From Halalkalibacter alkalisediminis (lineage in GTDB: Bacteria; Bacillota; Bacilli; Bacillales; Bacillaceae_D), in the NCBI RefSeq assembly GCF_028610705.1, contig NZ_JAQQWT010000015.1, positions 1 to 64,000 of the forward strand: a stretch of 64,000 nt of DNA, read 5' to 3'. The position numbers and the translations under genes are program-made. Under the pieces are notes generated by a model. That model had not been told where the DNA came from, did not search any database, and saw nothing but the letters and a program-made list of their open reading frames with translations. Below, piece after piece: positions 17,892 through 27,129 of the stretch. How positions within the stretch are numbered: the stretch's first letter is position 1; every line of letters begins with the position of its first letter.

Positions 17892-19556
17892 TTAGAGATA
17901 AGCAAAAAGTAAGCCGATTAGTCCTGAGAACCCAGCATAATAAAGCATTGGCAACATCGTCATTCGAATAATGGTGCCTTCTTTTCCTACTAGGCCAACA
18001 ACCGATGCAGCAGCCACCACATTAAGGACACAAATCATATTACCCGCATTTGCCCCGAGTACTTGCAAACCTAAGATAAGCATCGGATCAAGCCCACTTT
18101 GATCAGCGACGTTAAATTGGAACAATGTAAACATCATATTACTAAAAGTAGCACTTCCTGAAATAAATGAACCGAGTGCTCCAATAAATGGAGCAACAAA
18201 TGGCCACGCTCCTCCTAAATAGGCCGATGCTTGATAGGCAAGTTCAACAGGCATACTTTCAAGTCCTGCATCATTTACACCTGAGTTAATAAAAATTCGA
18301 ACCATTGGAACAGCGGTGAACAAGGTAATCGCTGTTCCAACTAGTGCCTTACTTGAAGCAGATAGAGCCGAACCAAAAGAATGTAAATTCATTCGATGGA
18401 TAAAATACGTGATCACAATAACAATTAGAAAAACGGTTCCAGGTAAATACAGAGGTTGAAAAAGAGCTGTTATTGAAGTGCCAAGTATATTTTCCCAACC
18501 GATAACGAAGCTGACCAACCATTGTTTAATCGGTAACATTTCTAGACGCGTTAACACTAAGATAACCCCAAGTAGAATATAAGGAACCCAAGCGAGTGCT
18601 AAAGGTAATTTTGATTGTTCTTGCTTTTGCTTAATTTTAATTGAACCAAACCACTCTTTATTCCAAGTGTTGTGTTCACCAAAATCCCAAGATGTCTCAG
18701 GCAAAAACCACCGCTTTTTTAATGCAGATAGAACAAAGACTAATCCTGTAAGTCCACCTACAATAGCTGGAAATTCGGGTCCCATTAATGTAGCAACAAC
18801 TAATGCTGGTAGGGTAAAGCTTAGACCGGAAAATAAAGCAAACTTCCACATGACGAGGCCTTCTTTCCAAGACTTATTCTCACCAAAAAATCTAGTTAGT
18901 AATAGAACAAGGATTAAAGGCATTAACGTACCAACAATTACGTCAATCTGCATGACTTGGGATGATAATCGTCTAAGAAATTCAGTCATTTCTAGATCAG
19001 CAAAATAAAACGCTGCTACCGGAGCGACAGAGGCTCCTTCCTGTAATCCTTGCTGAACACCAACAATAACAGGTGTTCCAACAGCACCAAAGGATACTGG
19101 ACTGCTGTCGGCAATGAGCGCTAGAACGACGGCCGCTAGCGGTGGAAATCCAAGTGCAACTAGTAGTGGTGCCGCAATGGCAGCTGGCGTTCCAAAGCCT
19201 GCTGCGCCTTCAATAAAAGCGCCAAATAACCAGGCAATTAGAATAACTTGCACACGACGATCATTGCTAATACCAAGAAAGCTATTTCGTATCGTATTGA
19301 TCGCTCCACTTGCTTGAAGTGTGTTCAACAAAAGAATCGCTCCAAAAACAATATATAAGATCGATAATCCGATTAATACCCCTTCAATAGAAGCTGCTGC
19401 TAATTGGACAAAAGGAACTTGCCAATAGAAATAAGCAATAACAGCGGTGACCAGAAGACTAATTGGCATCGCCTTCATTGCAGGCATCCGCAAAAATACT
19501 AAGAAAAGCAAAACGGCTAAAATAGGGGTTAAAGCAATAAGAATTAACATCATCAT
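17892..19556 (-). CDS. L-lactate permease (LctP family)
   Basis: A 554-residue, 12-14 helix transporter of the LctP/LldP family taking up lactate or glycolate with protons. Family hallmarks are visible: [39 protein letters not shown], and near the end [15 protein letters not shown] and [19 protein letters not shown]. Three consecutive ATGs follow AAGGAGA; the second or third has better spacing. It separates yfhH from recX, so it looks like a local insertion compared with B. subtilis. A -10 like TATAAT lies at 19598-19603 on the minus strand. Confidence 0.92.
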   Translation of the reverse strand: MMMLILIALTPILAVLLFLVFLRMPAMKAMPISLLVTAVIAYFYWQVPFVQLAAASIEGVLIGLSILYIVFGAILLLNTLQASGAINTIRNSFLGISNDRRVQVILIAWLFGAFIEGAAGFGTPAAIAAPLLVALGFPPLAAVVLALIADSSPVSFGAVGTPVIVGVQQGLQEGASVAPVAAFYFADLEMTEFLRRLSSQVMQIDVIVGTLMPLILVLLLTRFFGENKSWKEGLVMWKFALFSGLSFTLPALVVATLMGPEFPAIVGGLTGLVFVLSALKKRWFLPETSWDFGEHNTWNKEWFGSIKIKQKQEQSKLPLALAWVPYILLGVILVLTRLEMLPIKQWLVSFVIGWENILGTSITALFQPLYLPGTVFLIVIVITYFIHRMNLHSFGSALSASSKALVGTAITLFTAVPMVRIFINSGVNDAGLESMPVELAYQASAYLGGAWPFVAPFIGALGSFISGSATFSNMMFTLFQFNVADQSGLDPMLILGLQVLGANAGNMICVLNVVAAASVVGLVGKEGTIIRMTMLPMLYYAGFSGLIGLLFAYL

Positions 19557-19642
19557 TCTCCTTTTTACCTAATGCTTTTATTTGTTTCCTTATATCCATT
19601 ATACAATAATATTGCTCAACATTTCACATACTTTACGAAAAA

Positions 19643-19664
19643 GAAAAGAAGTTACCTTCTCTTC
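19643..19664 (-). terminator. recX terminator
   Basis: On the minus strand GAAGAGAAG, loop GTAA, CTTCTTTTC (one wobble), then TTTTTCG, immediately after the recX stop. Confidence 0.75.
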
Positions 19665-19666
19665 CT

Positions 19667-20482
19667 CTAAACGGTTTCTTCTGTTTCTTCTATATATCGT
19701 TCTATTAAATCAAGGGAAAATCCTTTCTGGTAAAGTGCTTGTTTAATTCTCTGATTAAACTCCCAACCGGAGTATTTGTTCGCAAATTTCCTCTTTGCTT
19801 TTTCTCCTTGAAAACAAATGGACTCCCACTCTTCTTCATTGTCATTTGACATGTCGACTTCTTTAAGCGCTTCTTTTATGACATCGCGTGTAAATCCTTT
19901 TGTTTGCAATTGATTAGATAATTTATCAATGAATGCTTGATTAGATAACTTACTGCTACGCATTTTTTGTTTATCAAGCCATTTAATAATGGATTCCTTT
20001 TGGTCCGATTTCTGAAATTGCTCAAGCGCTCCATCAATAACAACATCTTTTACACCTTTTTGTAGCAGTTCTTGTTTTAGCTTTAATGGTCCCTTCATCA
20101 AGGTTAATTGTTTCGACCGAATATAAGCACGAGCAAATTCCTGATCATCTAATAATTTTTGTTGGGTGAGTTCCTCGATAACTTCATTTATGTGTTGTAG
20201 TTCTTTTTCCTTCTTCAAGAGATAGACTCTCATTTCCTCTATTGAGCGCATACGATAGGATAAATAATTTATCGCCAAGAAGTACGTTTTTTTCTTTTCA
20301 TCTTCATCAATAATTTTAATTAACGATTCTTCGTTAAGCTCGAGTCCTTTTTTTAACCCGTATTTAATTAAGACGTCTTCAGCTACACTGAAAGCATATT
20401 CTTCTCCTTTTCCCCTATTAAGAAAAATATTATAACGACTTTTATTTCGTTGTTGCACTTGAATTTTCGTGATTACAGCCAA
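19667..20482 (-). CDS. recX: Recombination regulator RecX
   Basis: A 271-residue, helix-rich RecX with the three tandem three-helix repeats of the family (NYLSYRMRSIEEMRVYL, KLLDDQEFARAYIRSK, then further repeats). RecX modulates RecA filaments. I place the start at TTG 20482, six bases after AGAGGTG; the GTG at 20491 is too close to that site. Upstream and divergent is yfhF, the same arrangement as in B. subtilis. Confidence 0.9.
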   Translation of the reverse strand: MAVITKIQVQQRNKSRYNIFLNRGKGEEYAFSVAEDVLIKYGLKKGLELNEESLIKIIDEDEKKKTYFLAINYLSYRMRSIEEMRVYLLKKEKELQHINEVIEELTQQKLLDDQEFARAYIRSKQLTLMKGPLKLKQELLQKGVKDVVIDGALEQFQKSDQKESIIKWLDKQKMRSSKLSNQAFIDKLSNQLQTKGFTRDVIKEALKEVDMSNDNEEEWESICFQGEKAKRKFANKYSGWEFNQRIKQALYQKGFSLDLIERYIEETEETV

Positions 20483-20564
20483 GTCTTTCACCTCTAGACT
20501 TTATTTTTGCAAAGATCCTTTGATAGAACGTACACTATGGTTAAAACGACTAGGAGGATTTGAA

Positions 20565-21473
20565 ATGAAAATTGCGATAGCAGGTGGAACGGGTTTTATT
20601 GGTCAAAAGCTAACAAATCATTTAATTAGTGTCGGTCATTCTATTTACATTCTAACAAGAGATGCATCAAATAAACCAGCAAAACCAAATGTGACCTATA
20701 TTGAATGGCTAACCGATGGGACAGAGCCAGCAAAGTCCTTAGGCCAAGTTGATGCAATTGTTAATCTTGCTGGCGAGTCAATAGGTGCAAGCAGATGGAC
20801 ATCCGAACGTAAGGATCAAATTCTCCAAAGTCGAATTCAATCGACTCAATCAATGGTTCGTCTTATTGAAGACCTTCCAATCAAACCGAGAGTTCTTGTG
20901 AACGCATCTGCAATTGGTTATTACGGTCATTCATTAACACACACATTCACTGAAGAATCAAAACCTGTCGAGGAGAATTTTTTATCTCAAGTCGTTCAAA
21001 GGTGGGAACAAGAAGCTGAGGCAGCAAGCGTTTATGGAGTAAGAGTCACTTATTGTCGGTTAGGCGTTGTGCTCGACTCAGCTGAAGGAGCTTTGACACG
21101 CATGCTATTACCATTTCGTTTCTTTGCCGGAGGACCTCTTGGCTCAGGAGAGCAGTGGTTAAGCTGGATTCATATTGATGATGTGGTTAAGATGTTTACT
21201 TTCGCAATTGAACATAGTGAAATTAAAGGTCCTTTTAACTTAACTGCACCTGTCCCACTCAAGATGAATGATTTCGGAAAAATCGTTGCCCATGTATTAA
21301 GTAGACCCTATTGGCTACCAGCTCCTTCTTTCGCTTTAAAGCTTTTACTTGGTGAGATGAGCACCCTCGTTCTTGATGGTCAAAAAGTCTTGCCACACAA
21401 AGCTGAAACAGCTGGTTATACCTTTCTTCACCCTTCTTTAGAACCAGCTTTATCGAATTTATTAAACAGTTAG
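20565..21473 (+). CDS. yfhF: YfhF, TIGR01777-type SDR epimerase
   Basis: A 302-residue NAD(P)-binding epimerase-like protein. It starts MKIAIAGGTGFIGQKL (ATG 20565 after TAGGAGG) and contains NLAGESIGASRWTSERK, the YYG motif in SAIGYYGHS, LRLGVVL-like VTYCRLGVVLDS, and the DUF1731 tail LPAPSFALKLLLGEMSTLVL. Substrate unknown. Divergent from recX. Confidence 0.92.
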   Translation: MKIAIAGGTGFIGQKLTNHLISVGHSIYILTRDASNKPAKPNVTYIEWLTDGTEPAKSLGQVDAIVNLAGESIGASRWTSERKDQILQSRIQSTQSMVRLIEDLPIKPRVLVNASAIGYYGHSLTHTFTEESKPVEENFLSQVVQRWEQEAEAASVYGVRVTYCRLGVVLDSAEGALTRMLLPFRFFAGGPLGSGEQWLSWIHIDDVVKMFTFAIEHSEIKGPFNLTAPVPLKMNDFGKIVAHVLSRPYWLPAPSFALKLLLGEMSTLVLDGQKVLPHKAETAGYTFLHPSLEPALSNLLNS

Positions 21474-21479
21474 AAATTT

Positions 21480-21671
21480 CTTAATAATATTAATAAAATT
21501 GGGAGATTTTTTCACGAAAAATTTATTAAAAAGAGGTATCTTTTTTGCAAAAAAACATTTAATATATAAAAGGATTCAAGAGTATATGAGCGTATTTCAT
21601 CCTTATAAATACATTAAGCTAACATAAACACGCTAGAATCCCCATTATCGCTTTATAAACCAATATATAAG
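21480..21671 (+). other. Upstream part of the GNAT leader
   Basis: A/T-rich DNA after yfhF. A weak A/T hairpin (AAAAAGA, GGTA, TCTTTTT at 21528-21545) could end yfhF transcripts. TATATAAAAGG near 21561 is a possible -10 region. GTATTT and AAATAC near 21592-21612 can pair. No open reading frame with a ribosome site is seen. Confidence 0.35.
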
Positions 21672-21739
21672 CATTGGGAAGGCAATTGGTGCGCCACCAG
21701 CAAAGCTGGTTCTAGTGGGTTCGATTCCCACCCCGAATT
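21672..21739 (+). ncRNA. tRNA-like structure lacking an anticodon loop
   Basis: The 68 bases fit tRNA geometry: partial acceptor pairing of CATTGGG (21672-21678) with CCCGAAT (21732-21738), two linking bases, a D-arm (21681-21695) with GG in the loop, one base, a 5-bp stem CCAGC/GCTGG with only AAA between (21697-21709), a 5-base variable loop, and a perfect T-arm GTGGG-TTCGATT-CCCAC (21715-21731). The seven-base anticodon loop is missing and T8 is A, so it cannot be an ordinary decoding tRNA. A tRNA mimic in a leader, or a damaged tRNA gene, are the two readings. Confidence 0.55.
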
Positions 21740-21810
21740 TGATATGAACGACTATTAAATTCGAGGGTGGAGCGACTTTTTCTGCCCTCATCAAAAAAGG
21801 AGGGCTTTTT
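21715..21810 (+). promoter_or_regulatory. Possible riboswitch-like switch controlling the GNAT gene
   Basis: Four pairings compete. T-arm: 21715-21719 with 21727-21731. Anti-T-arm: CCACCC-CGAATTT (21728-21740) with AAATTCG-GGGTGG (21757-21770, one bulged A). Middle hairpin: GAGGGTGGA (21763-21771) with TCTGCCCTC (21781-21789). Last hairpin: GCCCTC (21784-21789) with GAGGGC (21800-21805), which covers the AAGGAGGG ribosome site and is followed by T5 and the GTG start. If the T-arm forms, the middle hairpin can free the ribosome site; if not, the site is buried. GAGGGTGGA also resembles a T-box antiterminator core. Confidence 0.5.
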
Positions 21811-22368
21811 GTGATTTTGAAAAAAAGAGACGTCGCTGATTGTCATGCTTTGTTCGAATTGTTAGTGGACCCGGCTGTGTTTCCATTTGTTCGTCAAAAG
21901 GCATATTCATATGATGAGTTTGTCTTCTTAACAAAACAGACAATTGAAGCAGAAGAACGCGGCGAGCTCATCTCCCGCACCATTGTTGATGAGTGGGGTT
22001 CACCCATTGGTACGATTAATTTATTTGATATCTCAAACAATAGTGGTTTTTTAGGAACTTGGATCGGAAAGCCCTACTTTGGAAAAGGGTATAACAAAAT
22101 CGCAAAGGATGCTTTCTTTGATGAATTGTTTTTCACATGTGATATTCAAACGGTATTTATGAGAATTCGCAAGGAAAATGTTCGTTCCTACATGGCTGCT
22201 AGTAAACTTCCTTATTGCACGATCGCTAATGAGTTTAGACGTGATGTCTACGATCAAATTAATGCAAACGGCGATGTATACAATCTCTTTCAAATTGAAA
22301 AAGACCAGTATCACCTGCATCTAATGAGAACAGAGCAAGAAGAAGTATTAGAAATAAAAGAAGCTTAA
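21811..22368 (+). CDS. GNAT family N-acetyltransferase (RimJ/RimL-like)
   Basis: A 185-residue acetyltransferase. The acetyl-CoA region reads TWIGKPYFGKGYNKIAKDAF (motif A, with the GKG turn), followed by the strand TVFMRIRKENVRSYMAASKL typical of RimJ/RimL enzymes. The GTG start is six bases after AAGGAGGG, which lies in a leader hairpin. Substrate unknown; acetylation of a ribosomal protein, tRNA-bound amino acid or small molecule are all possible. The leader suggests expression is regulated after transcription starts. Confidence 0.85.
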   Translation: MILKKRDVADCHALFELLVDPAVFPFVRQKAYSYDEFVFLTKQTIEAEERGELISRTIVDEWGSPIGTINLFDISNNSGFLGTWIGKPYFGKGYNKIAKDAFFDELFFTCDIQTVFMRIRKENVRSYMAASKLPYCTIANEFRRDVYDQINANGDVYNLFQIEKDQYHLHLMRTEQEEVLEIKEA

Positions 22369-22434
22369 ATAGATGGTTAGCATGATTAAGATTGGACCAT
22401 ACTGATACTATTCCTTTAGAAGGTGGTGGTCAGT

Positions 22435-22554
22435 ATGGATAATAAGAAACGTCGCGGTCAAGATGAACGCAAAACCTTACGAAAAGCTCAAGAAGTGAAC
22501 TATGGATCAGAGTTTAGAGCGGCTGATCGAGCAGCAAATCGTAGTAAATCGTAA
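22435..22554 (+). CDS. yfhE: YfhE-like small protein
   Basis: A 39-residue basic protein behind AAGGTGGTGG. RKTLRKAQEVNYGSEFRAAD resembles YfhE of Bacillus (small, Lys/Arg-rich, ending AADRA-). In B. subtilis yfhE and yfhF are neighbours, as here. Function unknown. Confidence 0.65.
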   Translation: MDNKKRRGQDERKTLRKAQEVNYGSEFRAADRAANRSKS

Positions 22555-22576
22555 CTTAGACACTGCCTAAATGCGA

Positions 22577-22612
22577 GAAAACAGCCCTTTTTGAAGGTTG
22601 TTTTCTTTTTTT
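22577..22612 (+). terminator. yfhE terminator
   Basis: GAAAACAGCC (22577-22586) pairs with GGTTGTTTTC (22596-22605) with one mismatch, then seven T. The remaining 240 bp up to ectA hold an AACCCC/GGGGTT hairpin near 22646 and the ectA promoter. Confidence 0.75.
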
Positions 22613-22805
22613 GTGTTTCTAACCAATTTTTTGAATTCCCTCATAACCCCTCTTGTATTGGGGTTTCCTTCTTCACTTCTTGGTCTGTCTATTTCAATTA
22701 GTTAGAAAACTTAACCATTCGGAAGCATTTACAGCAATGATTGCCCTTATGTACCTTAATCCCATCTAAGCCTTCCTTTTGCTAATTAATCCCTGTTAAG
22801 CTAAG

Positions 22806-22834
22806 TTGCGTCTCTCACAGACTCCCCTTATTAT
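22806..22834 (+). promoter_or_regulatory. Probable ectABC promoter
   Basis: TTGCGT (22806-22811) and TATTAT (22829-22834) with a 17-bp spacer, 20 bp before ectA. Ectoine operons are induced by osmotic stress; no further operator is recognised. Confidence 0.5.
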
Positions 22835-22854
22835 TATAAAGTAAACAAAAAAGA

Positions 22855-23397
22855 ATGTTGAAGGGGGACACCGACATTAAAAGTCAAATGGCTCCCGCTC
22901 CTTCAAAAACAGGTGCGGTTCACTTTCAGAAACCGACTGTTGAAGATGGTGCGGCAATGTGGGAATTAGTAAATGAGTCAACACTCGATCAAAATTCTGC
23001 TTATAAGTACATTATGATGTGTGAATTTTTTGCAGAAACGTGTGTTGTCGCAAAAGAAAACGATCAACTTGTTGGATTCGTCACTGCTTTCATTCCTCCA
23101 GAGCGACAAGATGTAGTTTTCGTTTGGCAAATAGGAGTTCATGCTTCGCAACGAGGAAAGGGCTTAGCTTCTCAGTTATTACATCAACTTGTTAGCCGAT
23201 CTGGTTGCAAGGAAGTTGAATATGTGGAAGCAACTGTAACTCCGTCAAATGAAGCATCTCAAGCGTTGTTTCGCCGCTTAGCCCGTAGTTATCATACTGA
23301 ATGTGAAGTAAGTGCATGTTTTTCTGAGGACTTATTCCCTGAAGAAGGACATGAAGAAGAACTAACCTTCCGTGTAGGTCCTATCAAAAAGAGATAA
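22855..23397 (+). CDS. ectA: Diaminobutyrate acetyltransferase EctA
   Basis: A 180-residue GNAT enzyme making N-gamma-acetyl-diaminobutyrate, the second step to ectoine. FQKPTVEDGAAMWELVNES and the acetyl-CoA loop HASQRGKGLASQLL are EctA hallmarks. The start is unclear: ATG 22855 has only AAAAAAGA upstream, while a much better AAGGGGG (22861-22867) lies inside the frame, eight bases before an ATT codon (22876) and 20 before the next ATG (22888). First gene of ectABC. Confidence 0.93.
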   Translation: MLKGDTDIKSQMAPAPSKTGAVHFQKPTVEDGAAMWELVNESTLDQNSAYKYIMMCEFFAETCVVAKENDQLVGFVTAFIPPERQDVVFVWQIGVHASQRGKGLASQLLHQLVSRSGCKEVEYVEATVTPSNEASQALFRRLARSYHTECEVSACFSEDLFPEEGHEEELTFRVGPIKKR

Positions 23398-23473
23398 CAC
23401 ACAGTAAGACTAGGGATTAGTGAAAAACAATATATACATTACCCCGTATGGGTAATATAGGAGGAGAATGAAT

Positions 23474-24757
23474 ATGAGTCAAACGGATATTACCATTTTT
23501 GAGAAACTTGAATCAGAGGTACGTAGCTATATCAGAAGTTTTCCAACTGTTTTTACAAAAGCAAAAGGATATAAAATGTGGGATGAGAAAGGTACAGAAT
23601 ACATTGATTTCTTCTCTGGTGCTGGTGCGCTAAATTACGGTCACAATGATCCAATGATGAAAGCAAAACTAGTTGATTACATCTTAAGTGATGGCATCAC
23701 ACATTCACTAGATATGGCTACAGCTCCCAAAGCTGAATTTTTAACAACCTTTAATGAAGTAATCTTAAAACCTAGAAATCTTGACTATAAAATCATGTTC
23801 CCAGGTCCTACTGGAACCAATACCGTTGAAAGTGCGTTAAAGCTAGCTCGTAAAGTAACTGGTCGCACAGACATTATTAGTTTCACAAATGGCTTCCACG
23901 GAATGACCATTGGAGCACTTTCCGTTACAGGTAATGCTTTCAAGCGTAAAGGTGCCGGAATTCCATTACAAAATGTTGTAACAATGCCTTATGATAGCTT
24001 TGTTAACGACAACCTCGACACTCTGGAGTATCTCGAGCGTTTCCTAGAGGATGGCGGTAGCGGTGTTGATATCCCTGCTGCAATGATCCTCGAGACAGTC
24101 CAAGGTGAAGGCGGTATTAATGCTGCAAGTTTCGAGTGGTTACAACGCGTAGAGCAAATCTGCAAGCGTTGGGGCATTCTGCTTATCGTCGATGATGTTC
24201 AAGCAGGTGTTGGTCGTACTGGAACCTTCTTTAGTTTTGAAAAAGCAGGAATCAAACCTGATATCGTATGTATGTCTAAATCCATCGGTGGCTATGGTTT
24301 GCCGCTCGCAATTACATTAATTCGTCCTGATCTAGATATTTGGGAACCTGGAGAGCATAACGGTACATTCCGTGGAAATAACCATGCTTTTGTAACAGCT
24401 ACTGCTGCTCTTTCCTATTGGGAAGATCCAAGTTTCGAAAAGAATATCGAAGAAAAATCTGAGAAGATTTTTAATTTCTTAGAAGGAATTGTAGCTAAGT
24501 ACCCAGAGCTACAGGGTGAAGCCAAAGGCCGTGGATATATGGTCGGAATTGAAACTAAGATTGATGGGCTTGCTTCAAGTGTTGCAGCCGAAGCGTTTGA
24601 GCGTGGCTTAATTATGGAGACGTCCGGTCCAAAGGATGAAGTATTTAAGCTTTTCCCACCACTTATTATTGATGATGAAGGTCTTGACAAAGGTCTAAAG
24701 ATTATTGAGGACAGTGTAAAAGCTGTTCTTGGAGCAAAAGAATTAGTTATATCTTAA
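23474..24757 (+). CDS. ectB: Diaminobutyrate-2-oxoglutarate transaminase EctB
   Basis: A class III PLP aminotransferase of 427 residues that makes L-2,4-diaminobutyrate from aspartate semialdehyde. Seen are [45 protein letters not shown] and the PLP lysine in [15 protein letters not shown] prefer ATG 23474 (eight bases after AGGAGGAG) over ATG 23468. Second gene of ectABC. Confidence 0.95.
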   Translation: MSQTDITIFEKLESEVRSYIRSFPTVFTKAKGYKMWDEKGTEYIDFFSGAGALNYGHNDPMMKAKLVDYILSDGITHSLDMATAPKAEFLTTFNEVILKPRNLDYKIMFPGPTGTNTVESALKLARKVTGRTDIISFTNGFHGMTIGALSVTGNAFKRKGAGIPLQNVVTMPYDSFVNDNLDTLEYLERFLEDGGSGVDIPAAMILETVQGEGGINAASFEWLQRVEQICKRWGILLIVDDVQAGVGRTGTFFSFEKAGIKPDIVCMSKSIGGYGLPLAITLIRPDLDIWEPGEHNGTFRGNNHAFVTATAALSYWEDPSFEKNIEEKSEKIFNFLEGIVAKYPELQGEAKGRGYMVGIETKIDGLASSVAAEAFERGLIMETSGPKDEVFKLFPPLIIDDEGLDKGLKIIEDSVKAVLGAKELVIS

Positions 24758-24814
24758 CAATATATAGAGGAGGCCTTGTACTCCTCTACATAAATTCATT
24801 GGAGGTATTTAAAC

Positions 24815-25207
24815 ATGAAAGTAGTTAAATTAGCAGATGTAATTGGAACAGAGCACGATGTAGACGGAGGCAATTGGGTTAGTCGTCGTCTAGTACTAAA
24901 AAAAGATGGCATGGGCTATTCTGTACACGATACGATTATTAAAGCTGGTACAGAGACTCACATCTGGTACCAAAATCACCTTGAATCTGTTTATTGTATT
25001 GAAGGTGAAGGCGAAGTAGAAACTCTTGCTGATGGAAAAGTATGGCCAATCAAGAAAGATGAAATTTATGTGTTAGATAAGCACGACGAACACTTACTTC
25101 GTGCAAGTGAAAAGGGAGATATGCGCATGGTTTGTGTATTTAATCCTCCTATTACGGGTAGAGAAGTGCATGATGAAAATGGTGTTTATCCTGTGGATGA
25201 AGATTAA
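24815..25207 (+). CDS. ectC: L-ectoine synthase EctC
   Basis: A 130-residue cupin that cyclises N-gamma-acetyl-diaminobutyrate to ectoine. It starts [20 protein letters not shown] and carries the metal-site motifs [20 protein letters not shown] and [16 protein letters not shown] precedes the ATG. Last gene of the operon; ectD (hydroxylase) is absent here, so only ectoine is made from this locus. Confidence 0.96.
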   Translation: MKVVKLADVIGTEHDVDGGNWVSRRLVLKKDGMGYSVHDTIIKAGTETHIWYQNHLESVYCIEGEGEVETLADGKVWPIKKDEIYVLDKHDEHLLRASEKGDMRMVCVFNPPITGREVHDENGVYPVDED

Positions 25208-25214
25208 TATAAGA

Positions 25215-25240
25215 AAAGACGGCTTACGCCGTCTTTTTTT
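25215..25240 (+). terminator. ectABC terminator
   Basis: AAAGACGGC (25215-25223), loop TTAC, GCCGTCTTT (25228-25236) and a T run. Confidence 0.92.
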
Positions 25241-25356
25241 ATGAACAATGGAGCCCTTACTTTCTCTAAAGTCGATCGACAGATGGTTATCTTTTTCTCT
25301 CTTTTAAACAGACTGTCTCGATATGTCATATTAGTGATTCTAGCGCGTTTTTCGTT

Positions 25357-26073
25357 TTACTGATTATCATATTTTAATAGTTCAGAAACCGTTGTAAATG
25401 TATACCCCTGCTCCTTTAGAGAGACGATGATTCCTCTCACGGCTTGTAATGACTCTCTTCGGCTTTCATACATGACATGCAATAAAATAATGGAACCAGG
25501 TTCAATATTTGTCACAACATAGTCAATAATCTTCTGTGAATCTACTGCAATTTCTGGATAGGTTTCGGGCTCTAAGTTCCATAAAATCGTTTCTCTGTCT
25601 TGTTGGTGAAGGTAGTAAGGTAAAAACAAGAACTTTCTCCCATATGGTGGTCGAAACAGAATCTCACCTTCATATCCTATCTGCCGAATCCATTCATCGG
25701 TCTTTTCGATTTCTTTTTTTATAAACGTGGGAGATCTTAGAATCATCCGTGGATGTGAATACGAATGATTACCGACTTCGTGTCCTGCCTCTACAATTTT
25801 TATGGCATCCTCTTGATAAGCCTCTATCTCTTTCCCTGTTAAGAAGAAAGTACCTTGTACCTCCTCTTCCCTTAAGATGTTTAATATATCTTCTGTATGA
25901 ACACCAGGCCCATCATCAAAGGTTAAGGCTACGATGGGAGCTTCTGTCTTAACTTTTTCAACAAGCCCGCCAAAGAATTGAAAGGTTCTAGAGCTAGATA
26001 TCTCGTTCAAAGCATAGCAGAGGACTATGATCAACGTAAGAGAAATACTACTAATAATGATTAACTTCTTCAT
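25357..26073 (-). CDS. Membrane-anchored NodB polysaccharide deacetylase
   Basis: A 238-residue protein with an N-terminal membrane anchor (about residues 4-24) and a NodB homology domain outside the cell. Motif 1 ALTFDDGPG, motif 2 HEVGNHSYSHPRM (metal His pair), motif 3 LFRPPYGR and C-terminal ILLHVMYESR are all intact, so it should deacetylate peptidoglycan or another N-acetylated glycan using a metal. ATG 26073 follows GGGAGGATAT. Confidence 0.9.
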   Translation of the reverse strand: MKKLIIISSISLTLIIVLCYALNEISSSRTFQFFGGLVEKVKTEAPIVALTFDDGPGVHTEDILNILREEEVQGTFFLTGKEIEAYQEDAIKIVEAGHEVGNHSYSHPRMILRSPTFIKKEIEKTDEWIRQIGYEGEILFRPPYGRKFLFLPYYLHQQDRETILWNLEPETYPEIAVDSQKIIDYVVTNIEPGSIILLHVMYESRRESLQAVRGIIVSLKEQGYTFTTVSELLKYDNQ

Positions 26074-26106
26074 ATATCCTCCCATTACCGATATAAAAAC
26101 AATAGT

Positions 26107-26132
26107 AATCCTATTATAGGTTTAATAGGATT
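26107..26132. terminator. Possible terminator of the hydroxyacid dehydrogenase gene
   Basis: AATCCTATTA (26107-26116) and TAATAGGATT (26123-26132) form a 10-bp stem; on the minus strand ACTATTGTTTTTA follows. It lies between two same-strand genes and is A/T-rich, so strength is uncertain. Confidence 0.45.
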
Positions 26133-26147
26133 ACACACAAAAAACAG

Positions 26148-27104
26148 CTATTTCACTTGATGGACAAGAGCGTTTCCTTCTAATCCGTTTACAAGATTAT
26201 TGATTGCTAAACGAGCCATGTTCATTCGTGTTTCAATCGCAGCACTACCAATATGAGGAAGAGCCGTGACATTCTTTAACGTTAATAATTTATGTTTAGC
26301 ATCTATCGGTTCCGTTTGAAACACATCTAATCCAGCCGCCCAAATCTGATTTGATTGTAGAGCTTCGTATAAAGCGTCTTCATCTACATTTGGTCCCCTG
26401 GAGGTATTAATAAATACGGCTGATTCCTTCATTTTGTTAAATTGCGCTGCACCCATCATATGATAAGTTTCTTTTGTAGAAGGAGCGAGAAGTACTACAT
26501 AATCAGCTTGCTCTAAAAGCTCATCAAATTCTACATATCTTGCTCCTAGCTCAACCTCGGCCTCTTCCTTTCGACTACGGTTATGATAAAGAATATCCAT
26601 CGAGAAGCCTTTTGCTCTTTTAGCTACACCAAGTCCGATTCTTCCCATTCCTATAATTCCAATGGTCTTTCCGTAGATTTCTTGACCTGTTAAGAAGAAT
26701 GGACCCCAGCTTTTCCATTGATCTTCTCGAATCACATCCATGCCCTCCAGCAGCCTTCTACCCGTCGCCATTAAAAGGGCAAAGGTTAAATCTGCTGTTG
26801 CTTCTGTTAGGACACCTGGTGTATGGCCAACTAAAATGCCTCGTTCTTTAGCCGCTTCTAGATCAATATTGTCATATCCTACAGCCATTGTGCTTACTAC
26901 CTTCAAATGTTTCGCTCGGTCAAATACTTCTTCATCAATCGTATCAGCAACATTTGTAAATAAACCGTCTGCCTCTTCTATTTCAGATAGTAAACGCTTA
27001 CGACTCATTGGTTCATTTTCAGTCTCTGCCATTACAATTTCATATTTCTCTTTTAAAGGTAAAAGTAGTTGATCAGGTAATTTACATGTAATTAGTATTT
27101 TCAT
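26148..27104 (-). CDS. D-2-hydroxyacid dehydrogenase (glyoxylate/hydroxypyruvate reductase type)
   Basis: A 318-residue NAD(P)-dependent dehydrogenase of the D-2-hydroxyacid family. Cofactor loop GIIGMGRIGLGVA, substrate Arg in FINTSRGPNVDE, Glu in FQTEPID and catalytic His in ALPHIGSAAIETR are in place. VGYDNIDLEAAKERGI and the TEATADLTFALLMA helix are typical of GhrB/glycerate dehydrogenases. Substrate (glyoxylate, hydroxypyruvate or 2-ketogluconate) cannot be decided from sequence. Confidence 0.9.
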   Translation of the reverse strand: MKILITCKLPDQLLLPLKEKYEIVMAETENEPMSRKRLLSEIEEADGLFTNVADTIDEEVFDRAKHLKVVSTMAVGYDNIDLEAAKERGILVGHTPGVLTEATADLTFALLMATGRRLLEGMDVIREDQWKSWGPFFLTGQEIYGKTIGIIGMGRIGLGVAKRAKGFSMDILYHNRSRKEEAEVELGARYVEFDELLEQADYVVLLAPSTKETYHMMGAAQFNKMKESAVFINTSRGPNVDEDALYEALQSNQIWAAGLDVFQTEPIDAKHKLLTLKNVTALPHIGSAAIETRMNMARLAINNLVNGLEGNALVHQVK

Positions 27105-27129
27105 TCTCTAACCCCTCAAATATTAAATA

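Noticed and set aside
18667-19317. Plus-strand frames inside the lactate permease gene
   Set aside because: Opposite-strand shadows with no initiation signal.
21672-21739. Ordinary tRNA gene
   Set aside because: The central stem has a three-base loop, so there is no anticodon; the acceptor stem has two mismatches and no CCA is coded.
21757-21805. Classical T-box riboswitch
   Set aside because: Only the GAGGGTGGA core and terminator-like hairpin resemble a T-box; no Stem I, specifier loop or AG bulge is seen upstream, and TGGA is paired in the middle hairpin.
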